A DNA stretch of 35,698 bases from an uncultured Bacteroidales bacterium (GCA_945827785.1 CALZOR010000015.1:1-35698), one strand, 5' to 3'. Counted from the first letter of the stretch, positions 7,210 to 16,967 are shown. The notes: generated by a model from the letters alone, not told the origin. Translations and numbers: made by a program.

Positions 7210-8871
7210 ATGAAAAACTTGAAATTCATGTTTGTTGCCTTCCTGCTCGTGGCAGGAGGTGCTTTGGCAGTTGCTGCAGAGCGTCCGGATTCCGAGGATG
7301 AGGCTGTTGAAAACAAGTCAGAAAAATCCCGTGGCTATCTTAGCGGTAGTTTCGAGACCAACACGACCCTCTATCACAAGGATGTCAAGACTTCAGCTAC
7401 AGTTCCGGACAGCAAGTTCGGTTCTAACAATTATCTGAAACTTGACTATTACAACAACCGCTTCTCTGCCGGTATCCAACTTGAGGCCTATTCTCCCGTG
7501 CTCGTGGGTTATCCGGCCGAACTTGAGAAGGCAGCCCTGACCAACTACTATGTGTCCTGGACCGACAAATCCTTTTCGGTGACGGCAGGAACCTTCTATG
7601 AGCAGTTTGGAAGCGGACTCCTTTTCCGCAGCTGGGAAGACAGGGCCCTCGGACTCAATAATGCGGTGATGGGTGCCAGGGTATCATATAATTACAAAGA
7701 CATCGTGGCAGTGAAGGCTCTGTGGGGACTCCCACGTTTCGGCATGTCTTTCTCAGACACTCAGGTAAGGGGAGCCGATGCCAGTGTGTCCATATCCAAT
7801 GCAGCCGGATGGAACAATGTGTATTTCGATGTACAGGGTTCTGTGCTCAGCCGTTATGAGGCTCTGGATGCAGATTCCGAAATAGACGGATGCAAGGCCA
7901 ATACCACGGGATGGTCCGCCAGGACAAACTTCGAGACATCCGGTTTCTACCTCAAGGGAGAATATGTGGATGCCGGCCTGAAATACTATTATAATACTTC
8001 CTACGCCGGGACCGGTGACATGTATTACAAGAAAAGGGGCAATGCCCAGCTCATAGAGACAGGCTACAACAACGGCGGACTCGGAGTGGGACTCACCCTG
8101 AGGAGGATGGAATGGATGGGGTCGAAGATCATAAACAGCAATTCTTCGACGTCGAACATGCTCAACTACATTCCGGCCATCTGCACCCAATATACCTACA
8201 TGCTGACCACCCTCCACCCTTATTCCGCACGCACCGGAGACCTTACCGAGAGCTTCAGGAACAGCGGTGAGCTCGGGGGACAGCTCGACGTATATTACAA
8301 TTTCCGCAGGGGCACGAAACTCGGCGGAAAGAGGGGCATGAAGATACATGCCAATTTTTCGAATTATTATACAATATACAAGGAGGGCACCTTTGCCGCA
8401 GGCAACGTGCTTTTCCGCGACTTCAGCATAGACTGGGAAAAACAGTGGACAAAGCAGTTCAAGTCCATCCTGCTGTACTCGCTTCAGCAGTACAACCCGT
8501 CTTACGGGGCAGACAAGAATCTCTGGACCTCGCACATCGTGGTGGCAGACCTTCTCTACAAATACTCGAAGTCCTTCTCCACCCGTCTCGAACTCCAGTA
8601 CCTCCACACAAAGGCCGACAGGAAGGACTGGGTGGCTGCAATGCTTGAGGTGAATTTTGCACCTTCATGGAGCATATATGTCAGCGACATGTTCAATCAC
8701 GGCTCCACAATGCTCAACTATTATAACGGTGGCGTCGCATATACAAGGTCGAGGACCAGGGTTGCCCTGAACTACGGCCGTTACAAGGCAGGTTACATCT
8801 GCTCGGGCGGAGTGTGCAGGCAGATTCCTGCATACACAGGTCTCAATCTCACGGTGACCACATCATTCTAA
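7210..8871 (+). CDS. DUF6029-type outer-membrane beta-barrel protein
   Basis: The 553-residue product has a signal peptide (cleavage after about residue 22, LAVAA) and then an alternating, aromatic-rich sequence ending in LNLTVTTSF, the terminal-Phe signature of outer-membrane beta-barrels. The block LTNYYVSW..FSVTAGTFYEQFGSGLLFRSWEDRALG (split here; about residues 114-155) matches the DUF6029 family of Bacteroidetes, which I know mostly as a neighbour of Omp28 and TlpA-like genes. No catalytic motif is visible. Two cysteines close to the C-terminus (in ICSGGVCRQ) could form a surface disulfide, notable in an operon of thiol proteins. Its role is unknown; a porin-like or scaffold function is inference. 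Confidence 0.8.
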   Translation: MKNLKFMFVAFLLVAGGALAVAAERPDSEDEAVENKSEKSRGYLSGSFETNTTLYHKDVKTSATVPDSKFGSNNYLKLDYYNNRFSAGIQLEAYSPVLVGYPAELEKAALTNYYVSWTDKSFSVTAGTFYEQFGSGLLFRSWEDRALGLNNAVMGARVSYNYKDIVAVKALWGLPRFGMSFSDTQVRGADASVSISNAAGWNNVYFDVQGSVLSRYEALDADSEIDGCKANTTGWSARTNFETSGFYLKGEYVDAGLKYYYNTSYAGTGDMYYKKRGNAQLIETGYNNGGLGVGLTLRRMEWMGSKIINSNSSTSNMLNYIPAICTQYTYMLTTLHPYSARTGDLTESFRNSGELGGQLDVYYNFRRGTKLGGKRGMKIHANFSNYYTIYKEGTFAAGNVLFRDFSIDWEKQWTKQFKSILLYSLQQYNPSYGADKNLWTSHIVVADLLYKYSKSFSTRLELQYLHTKADRKDWVAAMLEVNFAPSWSIYVSDMFNHGSTMLNYYNGGVAYTRSRTRVALNYGRYKAGYICSGGVCRQIPAYTGLNLTVTTSF

Positions 8872-8902
8872 GAGAAACACTTACTTGAACATACAACTTC
8901 AG

Positions 8903-9979
8903 ATGAGAAAGTCAAATCTTATTTTTATCATTGCAGGAGCTGCCTTGGCGGCCACATCATGTGAAGGCATCCAGGCTACGGATCCGACAGAGCCATATAT
9001 TCTTTCAGTTGACAAGGCCTCGATCGAGGCAAACGGCACCGATGTCGCAACTCTGACAATCAAGGATGCCAACGGTCTGGTACTCACCGACGAAGAGCAT
9101 ATCAAGGAATGCAGCTTCCATATTCTCGAATCAGACACCTATCTGACAAGAAAGACAAATACCTTCACAACCATTGACAACGGCACCTACACCATCGAAG
9201 GCATGTATCAGGGCACCAAATGTCAGGGTACTGTCGAAATAAAAGGTGTAAACCGCTCTGAATACGAGGTGTTTTCAAAGAAGGTCGCAATCTACAGGCT
9301 GACTGCGACCTGGTGCCAGTATTGCCCGTCCATGACCACGGCCCTTGCCAATCTGGACAACTATACAAAGGACCATACCGTGGTGATGGCGTTCCATGGC
9401 GACCCGAATTTCGGCATCACTGAAAACGGAAATTTCCTCTCTGACATCCTGATGTCACAGTTTGCGACTTCAGCGACAGGAGACGGCTATCCGTTTGCAA
9501 TCTATTCTCTTGTCCACGGGACCTCGAAGCGCACTCGCAACGACATAATGGGCTTTGTGCATGACGAACTGTACAGCCATCCTGCAACCAGCGGCATCAA
9601 GGCCACTTCCACCATCAAGGATGGAACTGTCAGCATTTCCGCATCTGTGAAAGTTTCCGCTGACGGGAAATATGACCTGGGCTGCGCCATTCTCCAGAAC
9701 GGTCTTTCAGGCGGGGCTGATGCGTATGAAGATGTGTACAACAATGTCGTGAGGAACATTTCCGGAAATTACCGCTACATGTCCACCAATGCTTTCACTC
9801 TCAAAAGCGGAGAGGAGAAGACGGGACTTCTTTATGAAAATATAAAGTTCGATGCTGCCAACAAGGATAAGGTCAGCATTGTTCTCTTCACCCTTGTGGC
9901 CGAAGGCAACAAGGTGAGGATTGACAATGTCGTGTCAATGCCTGTGGGCGGTTCTGTTGAATATGTATATAACGAATAG
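8903..9979 (+). CDS. Omp28-related lipoprotein 1 (CQYC)
   Basis: The 358-residue product has a lipoprotein signal ending ALAATSC (Cys20), an Ig-like domain at about 30-115 (SVDKASIEANGTDVATLTI), then the Omp28 domain with a thioredoxin-like core: YRLTATWCQYCPSM with Cys138 and Cys141. Omp28 proteins are surface lipoproteins of Bacteroidetes first described in Porphyromonas gingivalis; their biochemical role is not established. The frame is open six codons further upstream from a TTG, but the ATG at 8903 gives the expected signal peptide. The next gene, also Omp28-related, starts 2 bases after the stop. Confidence 0.88.
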   Translation: MRKSNLIFIIAGAALAATSCEGIQATDPTEPYILSVDKASIEANGTDVATLTIKDANGLVLTDEEHIKECSFHILESDTYLTRKTNTFTTIDNGTYTIEGMYQGTKCQGTVEIKGVNRSEYEVFSKKVAIYRLTATWCQYCPSMTTALANLDNYTKDHTVVMAFHGDPNFGITENGNFLSDILMSQFATSATGDGYPFAIYSLVHGTSKRTRNDIMGFVHDELYSHPATSGIKATSTIKDGTVSISASVKVSADGKYDLGCAILQNGLSGGADAYEDVYNNVVRNISGNYRYMSTNAFTLKSGEEKTGLLYENIKFDAANKDKVSIVLFTLVAEGNKVRIDNVVSMPVGGSVEYVYNE

Positions 9980-9981
9980 CG

Positions 9982-11082
9982 ATGAAGACAATTGTACGTT
10001 TGTTTGCCGCAATTTCTTTCATCGCGGCCGTGGTGACCTCCTGCGGTATCGACAATCCGGAATCGGTGCCTGAGGGCGTGGTGCGCATTTTTGCCGACAA
10101 GACCACAATCGCTGCTGATGGGGTGGATGCAGTGAAGCTCAGGGTAATGTACGGTTCGGAGGACATTACCTCAAAGAAAACCCTGACTATCAAGGTCAAG
10201 GGCCCTGATTCAGGTTATGACCTTCCGGCAGGGGCCGGCAGCTTCTCGACGGCCGTGGCCGGAAAATATACCCTCTCAGCGACATATTACTATGGCGGAG
10301 ACATCGCAAGCGACAATGCGGTGACGGTGGAGGCAACTCCGGTCGAGACGGGGCGTTACTACCAGAAGCTCCTCGGAATGCAGTTCACCTCAGTCCTCTG
10401 CCCTTCCTGCCCGTCCCTTTCATCCACCTTGAGGGAGGTTCAGGCAAAATATCCGGACAGGATATCCGTGGTTTCTTTCCATGTAAGTGCGATGGGGGCG
10501 GACCCGATGTGGCTGAAAATGTGCGACACCTTCTTCAAGAGTGTGGCTGATACGGACGGACTTCCGGCTTTCACTTTCAATATGAGGAAAAACTCCGGGC
10601 ACATCATTTCGGAGTACTCGAAGATTGTGAACGAGATGAGCCGTCAGATGAAGGATTTCCCTTCAACCTGCGGAGTGGCTCTCGAGACGGTTGTGGCTGA
10701 CGGCAAGGCGGACATCACGGTGAAAATCACTTCTGAGGTCGCATCGACGATGAAATATCATGTCTTCCTCGTTGAAGACGGGCTTGACTATGACCAGATG
10801 GGTGCCGAGGGAGGCTATGTACACAATAATGTGCTCCGCTATTGCAAGAGCGACAGCGTATGGGGCACGACTTTCAACGGGGGAAAGGCTCTGGAACCTG
10901 GTAAGGAATACTCGGCCAGGACAACCGTAAGTCTTGATTCGACCTGGAATCCTGCCAGGATGAGGGTTGTTGCCGTGGCCATGACAACTTCTGACGGAGG
11001 AACTTCGTACGGCTGCAACAATCTGAACGACTGTGCTTTGGGCTCATCTGCCGATTACATCCTTTCAGAATCTGCAAAATAG
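9982..11082 (+). CDS. Omp28-related lipoprotein 2 (CPSC)
   Basis: The 366-residue product has a lipoprotein signal ending AAVVTSC (Cys21), an Ig-like domain (about 32-118) and an Omp28 domain with FTSVLCPSCPSL, where Cys140 and Cys143 form the CxxC. It lacks the Trp that precedes the motif in paralogue 1, which may change its redox potential. Similarity to the genes on both sides in architecture (Ig-like domain then thioredoxin-like Omp28 domain, same motif position) indicates tandem duplication followed by strong divergence. It is probably tethered at the outer membrane. Function unknown beyond probable thiol/disulfide chemistry. Confidence 0.87.
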   Translation: MKTIVRLFAAISFIAAVVTSCGIDNPESVPEGVVRIFADKTTIAADGVDAVKLRVMYGSEDITSKKTLTIKVKGPDSGYDLPAGAGSFSTAVAGKYTLSATYYYGGDIASDNAVTVEATPVETGRYYQKLLGMQFTSVLCPSCPSLSSTLREVQAKYPDRISVVSFHVSAMGADPMWLKMCDTFFKSVADTDGLPAFTFNMRKNSGHIISEYSKIVNEMSRQMKDFPSTCGVALETVVADGKADITVKITSEVASTMKYHVFLVEDGLDYDQMGAEGGYVHNNVLRYCKSDSVWGTTFNGGKALEPGKEYSARTTVSLDSTWNPARMRVVAVAMTTSDGGTSYGCNNLNDCALGSSADYILSESAK

Positions 11083-11091
11083 GAAGAAGAG

Positions 11092-12114
11092 ATGAAAAGA
11101 AAATCAATGATATATGCCTTCATGGTATGTCTGGCTGCACTGCTTGCCTCTTGCGAGGGTGGTGCAGGCGTTGAATCGACTCTGACGCTTTCGGCTGATA
11201 AGGCTTCCGTGACGGTTGGTGACAAGGTGACTTTCACGGTGAAGAATTCCGGCATTCAGGATGTGACTGCCGCATCGGGTATAAAATGTGTCCAGACTGG
11301 AAAGAGTGTTCCGGGGGCGGAGTTCGTGGCAGAGTCGGAAGGGGAATGGACCTTTGTTGCCGAATATGACGGTATGAAGTCGAACGAGGTCGGTATCACC
11401 GTCGTCGCTCCTGTGGTTTCTCAGTTCAGGAAACATATATGCCTGATGGAATTCACCGGACAGTGGTGCGCGATGTGCCCTGAGGGTGCCACGACTATAA
11501 ATTTCTATGCATCACAGATTTATCCGGACGTACTGCATGTGCTTGCCTTCCATAACCAGGACGAGTTCGAGCTTCCGCAGGAGGCGGAATTCAGCAAAAA
11601 ATTCAAATTCGGAGGTTATCCGGGTTATGTCGCAGATATGAAATATTATGGTCTGGTTTCTTCCGGTCAGTTCTCTGAGGACTTGAAGAAAGCGAGCTCG
11701 CCGGCCGGTCTTCATTGTGGGATTGCCCTGTCTTCTTCTATGGCAAATGGAAAGGCTGACGTGAGCATAAAGGTCTTCTCGGAGCTTTCGTCAAAATACA
11801 GGCTTGCTGTCTATGTGCTTGAAGACAAGATAGTTGCAAAGCAGAACATGAGCGGTACCTACCGCGAGGACTATACCCATCGCCATGTGGTGAGAAAGAT
11901 GGTTTCGGCTTCCATCGCGGGCGACGACCTGGGGCTCATCGAGGCGGAGTCGGAAAAGACGGCTGACTATAAGATTACGCTTGACTCCTCATGGAAGGCG
12001 GAGAATCTTGAGGTCTGCGCCCTGGTTATCGGAGAGGATGGGTGCGTGAACAATATGGCAGCCTGCCATCTTGATGGCGGAAATGCCGAATATGACAGGA
12101 TAACAAATCAATAA
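11092..12114 (+). CDS. Omp28-related lipoprotein 3 (CAMC)
   Basis: The 340-residue product has a lipoprotein signal ending AALLASC (Cys21), an Ig-like domain at about 28-105 (LTLSADKASVTVGDKVTFTV) and an Omp28 domain with LMEFTGQWCAMCPEG, where Cys126 and Cys129 form the CxxC after a Trp as in classical thioredoxins. The FGGYPGYV segment at about residue 180 contains the Pro expected opposite the active site. It is the third Omp28-type gene in a row, 9 bases from the previous one and 8 bases from the next. Family call firm, substrate unknown. Confidence 0.88.
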   Translation: MKRKSMIYAFMVCLAALLASCEGGAGVESTLTLSADKASVTVGDKVTFTVKNSGIQDVTAASGIKCVQTGKSVPGAEFVAESEGEWTFVAEYDGMKSNEVGITVVAPVVSQFRKHICLMEFTGQWCAMCPEGATTINFYASQIYPDVLHVLAFHNQDEFELPQEAEFSKKFKFGGYPGYVADMKYYGLVSSGQFSEDLKKASSPAGLHCGIALSSSMANGKADVSIKVFSELSSKYRLAVYVLEDKIVAKQNMSGTYREDYTHRHVVRKMVSASIAGDDLGLIEAESEKTADYKITLDSSWKAENLEVCALVIGEDGCVNNMAACHLDGGNAEYDRITNQ

Positions 12115-12122
12115 AACACTAT

Positions 12123-14267
12123 ATGAAAGCAATCATCAGATTAGGTATTCTTTTGTCTGCTGTTGTCATGACCGTGGCCTGTGATATGAGTAATATTACG
12201 GATCCGGATGATAATGGCAATGTAAAGTATGTCGGAACCGATCCGGACTGCTATGAGTTCGCAATGAACGCAGCAGAGGGAAATTTCAACGCCAAGGAAA
12301 ACGGAGTCTCAATCCAGATAGGACGCGTTGACAGGACAAATGTCGTGTTCACCCTCCTTCCGGGAGAATCCATCAAGTCATACAGGGTGGATGTATATCC
12401 TAAAGCCATCCTTTACAACTACCTTCTTGAGGGAGGAAAGATTGATGCCTCGGCAGATGAGGTTGAAGACTATATCCTTGAGCTCCTGACCTCTGCTCAG
12501 GGTGCTGGCGGATACATCTTCAATTACAAGGATGATGCAGAGGATTTCCCTATGAAGGAATTCGACTGGATGAACAGCAATTACGCCCAGTACAAGCTTG
12601 TTCCTGACTGCGAGTACTTCATTACCGTTGCCGGCTGCTACGATGACGGAGCAATGGATGTCGCATCGCTCAGCATAAGCCACTTCAAGACCTCCACCCA
12701 GCCGCTCGTCGGCAATCCTCAGATCGGTCTTGAGCATCAGGAAAGCTACAAGGCCTATCTCGTGACCTATGTCCCGAATGCAGACTGCAAGTATTTCTAC
12801 AACTGGAGCTACCTTGCCGAGGAAATCGACGAGTACATTGATACTTTCGGAGAGACAATGATGAGGGACTTCATGCGTTGTGCCGTGACTACCGCACTTG
12901 ACGTGACTGTTCAGGACAACCTCACCACTCTTGTAAGTTTCAGCGAAGTCACTTCCGATGCGGTTTTTGCCACTGTTGCAATTGCCCTTGACGTAAACCA
13001 GACTCCTGCAGAGCATATTACAAGGGTTGACCTTTCTCTGAAAGACATTCCTGAACATGCGGAGAAGGGAGATGCTTCGGTTGCAATCAATACAAGCAGA
13101 GTCGGTGCCACTGCCGCATGGTTCGACGTTACGATTGAAGCCACTGCAACTGCCGTGTATTACAATGTGGTTCCGGCTTCGGAGGCAGATGCTGTTGCTG
13201 CTGCCGACTCAACCACGAGGGCTGCCTATGCATCGGAGCTTGCTTACGGCGGATACGGCATCAGAAACGAGAACTACCACTTCGACCAGGAAAATGAAAA
13301 GCCGGACGGCCAGAGCTTCTTTGCAAAGAATGAGTTCATAATTGACCTTCAGCCGGAGAGCGAATACAAGGTGGCATTCTGTGCAAAGAATGCTTTCGGA
13401 CAGCTTTCTGACGTGATGTTCTCTGAATCGTTTACGACAAAGGCTCTCGTGCTTGACAATCCTGATGCATGTCTGTGCAACGACGATTTTGTCTTTGAAC
13501 TCAGGGAGCCAAGCCGTGACGGATGGAAATACTATGCTGAGTACAACTGGGATGACATGTCGATGATACGCTTCCAGATTGTTTATCCGGATGTCGTGGA
13601 TTCTCCATACCAGAGCCATGAGAACCCTGGCAGCCGCGAGGAACTCCTCGGCTTCCTGTTCGGTTCGTCCGGAGCTTATGACACTCCTAACGCCAATGCA
13701 TGGTGGGCTCTTCCTTCAGGTGTTGACTACCTTGCTTATTACGGATTCACGTCGGGACAGGAATATGTCGTCGCATGCTGTGCAGAGGACATCAACGGTG
13801 TCGTGGGACCTGTAAAACTGGTTCATGTCACCACCAAGGAGATCAAGCCGGGAGCGAATCCTAAGGTTTCCATCAAGCCATCACTGAGCGAAGACGGATC
13901 GACCATCACTTGTGTGTTCGAAGCAAACGAGGATACCAAGATGATGAAGTATTTCGCTGCAGACAAGACCGACCAGTATTTCTACACCCTGTCTCTTGAT
14001 GAGCTTTTCAAGCAGAATTCATACTTGAATTACAACGACTATATCAAGTCATGGACTGAGTGGACAATCCTTCAGGGCCTCCAGTCACAGAACCTGACAT
14101 CTACCGGAACATATAAGGTGCCGACGGACAAATCTCCTGTGCTCGTATGTGCAATCGCAATCGGAGAGAAGGACGGAGAGGACTGCTACAGTGACCTTGC
14201 CCATGTCATCTATTATGACGGAGCCTTCCACGACCTGTCCGAGTACAGAACCCCACCTGCAAAATAA
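12123..14267 (+). CDS. Large lipoprotein with Fn3-like repeats
   Basis: The 714-residue product has a lipoprotein signal ending VVMTVAC (Cys20) and then about four repeats of roughly 120-170 residues that look like fibronectin type III folds. Each ends with a strand of the type YxVxxCAxxxxG followed by a strand ending in FTTK or similar: around residues 165-190 (FITVAGCYDDG), 415-440 (YKVAFCAKNAFG), 548-572 (YVVACCAEDING) and 672-695 (VLVCAIAIGE). A cysteine recurs at the same position in every repeat. I recognise no enzyme motif. It is probably a surface-exposed binding or structural lipoprotein of the operon; the role is inferred only from context and architecture. Confidence 0.7.
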   Translation: MKAIIRLGILLSAVVMTVACDMSNITDPDDNGNVKYVGTDPDCYEFAMNAAEGNFNAKENGVSIQIGRVDRTNVVFTLLPGESIKSYRVDVYPKAILYNYLLEGGKIDASADEVEDYILELLTSAQGAGGYIFNYKDDAEDFPMKEFDWMNSNYAQYKLVPDCEYFITVAGCYDDGAMDVASLSISHFKTSTQPLVGNPQIGLEHQESYKAYLVTYVPNADCKYFYNWSYLAEEIDEYIDTFGETMMRDFMRCAVTTALDVTVQDNLTTLVSFSEVTSDAVFATVAIALDVNQTPAEHITRVDLSLKDIPEHAEKGDASVAINTSRVGATAAWFDVTIEATATAVYYNVVPASEADAVAAADSTTRAAYASELAYGGYGIRNENYHFDQENEKPDGQSFFAKNEFIIDLQPESEYKVAFCAKNAFGQLSDVMFSESFTTKALVLDNPDACLCNDDFVFELREPSRDGWKYYAEYNWDDMSMIRFQIVYPDVVDSPYQSHENPGSREELLGFLFGSSGAYDTPNANAWWALPSGVDYLAYYGFTSGQEYVVACCAEDINGVVGPVKLVHVTTKEIKPGANPKVSIKPSLSEDGSTITCVFEANEDTKMMKYFAADKTDQYFYTLSLDELFKQNSYLNYNDYIKSWTEWTILQGLQSQNLTSTGTYKVPTDKSPVLVCAIAIGEKDGEDCYSDLAHVIYYDGAFHDLSEYRTPPAK

Positions 14268-14293
14268 CCATTAACAACTAATCAATAAAGATT

Positions 14294-16906
14294 ATGAAAA
14301 AACAACTTATCCCCACAATGGGCCGGATCATCGGCAAGGCCGTGATCGTAGCCGCTATGGCTTGCCCAGTCTTGTTCACTTCGTGTGACAAGTTCATCTA
14401 TGACGACAGTCAGTTGAAGGAATCCATCGAGGATCTCAACAACAGGCTTACTGCTCTTGAGGAGAAAGTGACTAATGAAGTTGCTACTCTTAAAGATCTC
14501 GTAAATGGAAAAGTTACCGTTGCTGCCGTAGCAAGCGCAGAGAACGGTACGACAACCATAACCCTTTCTGACGGCAAGACCATCGTTGTCGGTGCTGATG
14601 TAACCGGCAAGTCTCTTCTCACAATTATCGAGGAAGGTGGCAACTCATATTGGGCAATTACCGTGAACGGCGGTGCAGCAGAGCCTCTGCTCGTCGATGG
14701 AAAGAAAGTTCCTGTAGCCGTTACTCCTGACATCAGAATCAATGATGGCAAATGGGAGATTTCTGTTGACGGTGGACAGACCTGGATCCCTTCAGGCGTA
14801 GAGAGCAGCGACATCGTGTTCTATACTTCATTCGACGAGGACGAGGACTATGTATATCTTACTCTTGCCGATGGTTCAGTCATTTCAGTTGCAAAAGACA
14901 AGGATGTAACATTTGCAGTCCTTTCAGGTGCCCAGTATTTCTCAGAGGGTGAGACAAAGACCGTGAAACTTGAGATGGAGAATGTCGAGAACTACACCAT
15001 CACAGAAAAACCTGAAGGCTGGAAAGCTTCAATCAAGGGCAACAAGCTCAACATTACCGCTCCGGCTTCTGCAGAGAGCGGAGAGGCTGACGGCGTTGTA
15101 AAGATTCTTGCTACTTTCAGTTCAGAGTCTCCTGCAATCGTCAGCGTGAACGTGCATCTGAGCGATCCTCTTTATATACTTTCTCTTGATGGAACCAAGG
15201 TCGATGTGACAGTAACCCCTGCCGGTGATGAGGCGTGGGCTAATGAAGGTGGAGTCTATATGGGTGCAATTCTCCGTTCTGAGTTCAATCCTGTTCAGTT
15301 CATCAAAGACCTCAATGACGGTACTGTCCTTGATCCTTATGCTCAGCCAATATGGAGCTCTACAACAACTTCTCTCGAGCAGTTGGTTGGCGAAGGCTTC
15401 GATGCTGCTGCCGAATATGTCGTATGGGCAATTGCTCAACCTGAATACGACAGGCTCACATGGAAGGTTAAGCCTTTTGAGATCGAGAACCTTTCTTTCG
15501 CAGTGTATATTCCAGTTGAGCTCAGCGTAACTGTCAGCGATGTTTGTTATGATGATGCACATATTACTACTTATTTCAAGGGATGTGACGGTTACTATCT
15601 GTCATATGTAGAGAAAGAGTATTTCTTTGCTGAAGCCTTTATCGAAAATCTTCCTTATGAAACGCCTTTCACTTCGGTAATGGACAAGAACCTTTCGAAT
15701 TTCTACGATTATACAATGTATCTCTCTGCAAATACGACCTACGTGGTATGTATGGCCCCATACAACGAGGGAAAAACTCCAGCAGCAGAGTCTCTTGTAA
15801 CAGTTGAGTTCACAACCAATGACTTTGCTCCTGGTTCTTCAATGGCTGCTCCTGCTTTTGAACTTACAAACGTTGACTATACTTCATTCTCGAGCAAGAT
15901 TACTCCGGCTGCCGGAGCATACAAGACTTATGGAACAGCATTCAAAAAATCTGAACTTCCGGCAAGCGATGCTGAAATCATCGAGGCACTCAAGAACTCT
16001 TGGTATCTTTCTGCAGGTGAGAAAACTTTCTCCGTGTCTGGCAGCGGAGCAGCTGGAACGGAGTTCGTTGTTTGTGCAGTTTCTGTCGAGCCAAGCGGAA
16101 AATACGGTACAATCCTGAAACAGGATGTTGCACTCAAGAACATTACCTACAATGAGAGCCTTGTCCTTACCCTCGGTGAGCCTGATGCTGCAACCAAGGG
16201 TGAATTGACTGCCAAGATTCCGTTCACATACACCGGAGCAGCAGTGAAGATCCGCTATCACTACACATCAAACACATGGAATCTTGACAATATCCCTGGT
16301 CAGCTTGCCCTTTACTCTGAGAGCAGCCCTACACTCTATCAAAATGTGTATGAAGTTGAGCTCTCATCCATCCAGGACAAAACCATCGTTATTACGGATG
16401 ACCTGGTTTTAGGAACCAACTTCAACTTCTTCGCACTCCTTATCGATGCAGAAGGCGGCATTTCACAGGTTGCTCAGACCACTTTCAAACCAGAGCTCAG
16501 CCTAGATTATGTAAGAGCTGAAGATGCAGACTATGCCGTTGGACAGCCGACATTCGGACCGGCAACATGGACAAAAGATCCTACTTGGGGAAGCGTCTCA
16601 TGTGAGATCTCAATCAATCTTCCGGCAGAGTGCAAGAAGGCTTATGTGATGGCTAAGGACCCTGTATATCTGACAGGAGAGAATTGGAAGTCGATTACAG
16701 ACAAGGTAATTACCGCACCAGCAGGCTATTCAGCTGCATCATGTACTGAAAGCACAACTTTGTCTTTCAACTATATCAATGCTTCAACAAGGTTCTATGT
16801 AGTTTGGGAGACCGAGGGTGAGAAATACCATGAGTATTTCATCTATGACCCTAAATTCCCTGAAGGTGGAAATGGAACCACCACAGGTGAAATCCAGCCA
16901 AGATAA
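14294..16906 (+). CDS. DUF4988-type lipoprotein with coiled coil and Fn3-like repeats
   Basis: The 870-residue product has a long lipoprotein signal ending PVLFTSC (Cys31), a coiled coil at about 38-72 (LKESIEDLNNRLTALEEKV) and the following region with ITLSDGKTIVVG and ISVDGGQTWIPSG, which matches the DUF4988 N-terminal module of Bacteroidetes surface proteins. A BACON-like beta domain spans about 205-292. From about 300 to the end there are Fn3-like repeats with the same YVVxA / YVVCxA strand as in the preceding gene (around 375, 483, 592 and 712). The C-terminus is polar and Gly/Thr-rich. Probably a surface lipoprotein that forms oligomers through the coiled coil; ligand unknown. It is followed by a strong hairpin. 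Confidence 0.75.
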   Translation: MKKQLIPTMGRIIGKAVIVAAMACPVLFTSCDKFIYDDSQLKESIEDLNNRLTALEEKVTNEVATLKDLVNGKVTVAAVASAENGTTTITLSDGKTIVVGADVTGKSLLTIIEEGGNSYWAITVNGGAAEPLLVDGKKVPVAVTPDIRINDGKWEISVDGGQTWIPSGVESSDIVFYTSFDEDEDYVYLTLADGSVISVAKDKDVTFAVLSGAQYFSEGETKTVKLEMENVENYTITEKPEGWKASIKGNKLNITAPASAESGEADGVVKILATFSSESPAIVSVNVHLSDPLYILSLDGTKVDVTVTPAGDEAWANEGGVYMGAILRSEFNPVQFIKDLNDGTVLDPYAQPIWSSTTTSLEQLVGEGFDAAAEYVVWAIAQPEYDRLTWKVKPFEIENLSFAVYIPVELSVTVSDVCYDDAHITTYFKGCDGYYLSYVEKEYFFAEAFIENLPYETPFTSVMDKNLSNFYDYTMYLSANTTYVVCMAPYNEGKTPAAESLVTVEFTTNDFAPGSSMAAPAFELTNVDYTSFSSKITPAAGAYKTYGTAFKKSELPASDAEIIEALKNSWYLSAGEKTFSVSGSGAAGTEFVVCAVSVEPSGKYGTILKQDVALKNITYNESLVLTLGEPDAATKGELTAKIPFTYTGAAVKIRYHYTSNTWNLDNIPGQLALYSESSPTLYQNVYEVELSSIQDKTIVITDDLVLGTNFNFFALLIDAEGGISQVAQTTFKPELSLDYVRAEDADYAVGQPTFGPATWTKDPTWGSVSCEISINLPAECKKAYVMAKDPVYLTGENWKSITDKVITAPAGYSAASCTESTTLSFNYINASTRFYVVWETEGEKYHEYFIYDPKFPEGGNGTTTGEIQPR

Positions 16907-16920
16907 TTATTAATTTTCCC

Positions 16921-16963
16921 GAGGGTAGCCGGACGTACTGTCCGGCCCCTCATTTTAATTTTT
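16921..16963 (+). terminator. Strong intra-operon hairpin (terminator or attenuator)
   Basis: GAGGG (16921-16925) and GCCGGAC (16928-16934) pair with GTCCGGC (16940-16946) and CCCTC (16947-16951), giving twelve base pairs with a two-base bulge (TA) and a GTACT loop, followed by ATTTTAATTTTTC. It sits in the largest gap of the operon, before the protease and susCD genes. It could end part of the transcripts or protect the upstream mRNA. Confidence 0.75.
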
Positions 16964-16967
16964 CATA

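Noticed and set aside
7753..8607. Long open frame on the minus strand opposite the DUF6029 gene
   Set aside because: It has no signal peptide, promoter or family motif, and lies fully opposite a gene with clear beta-barrel features; codon bias of the real gene creates it.
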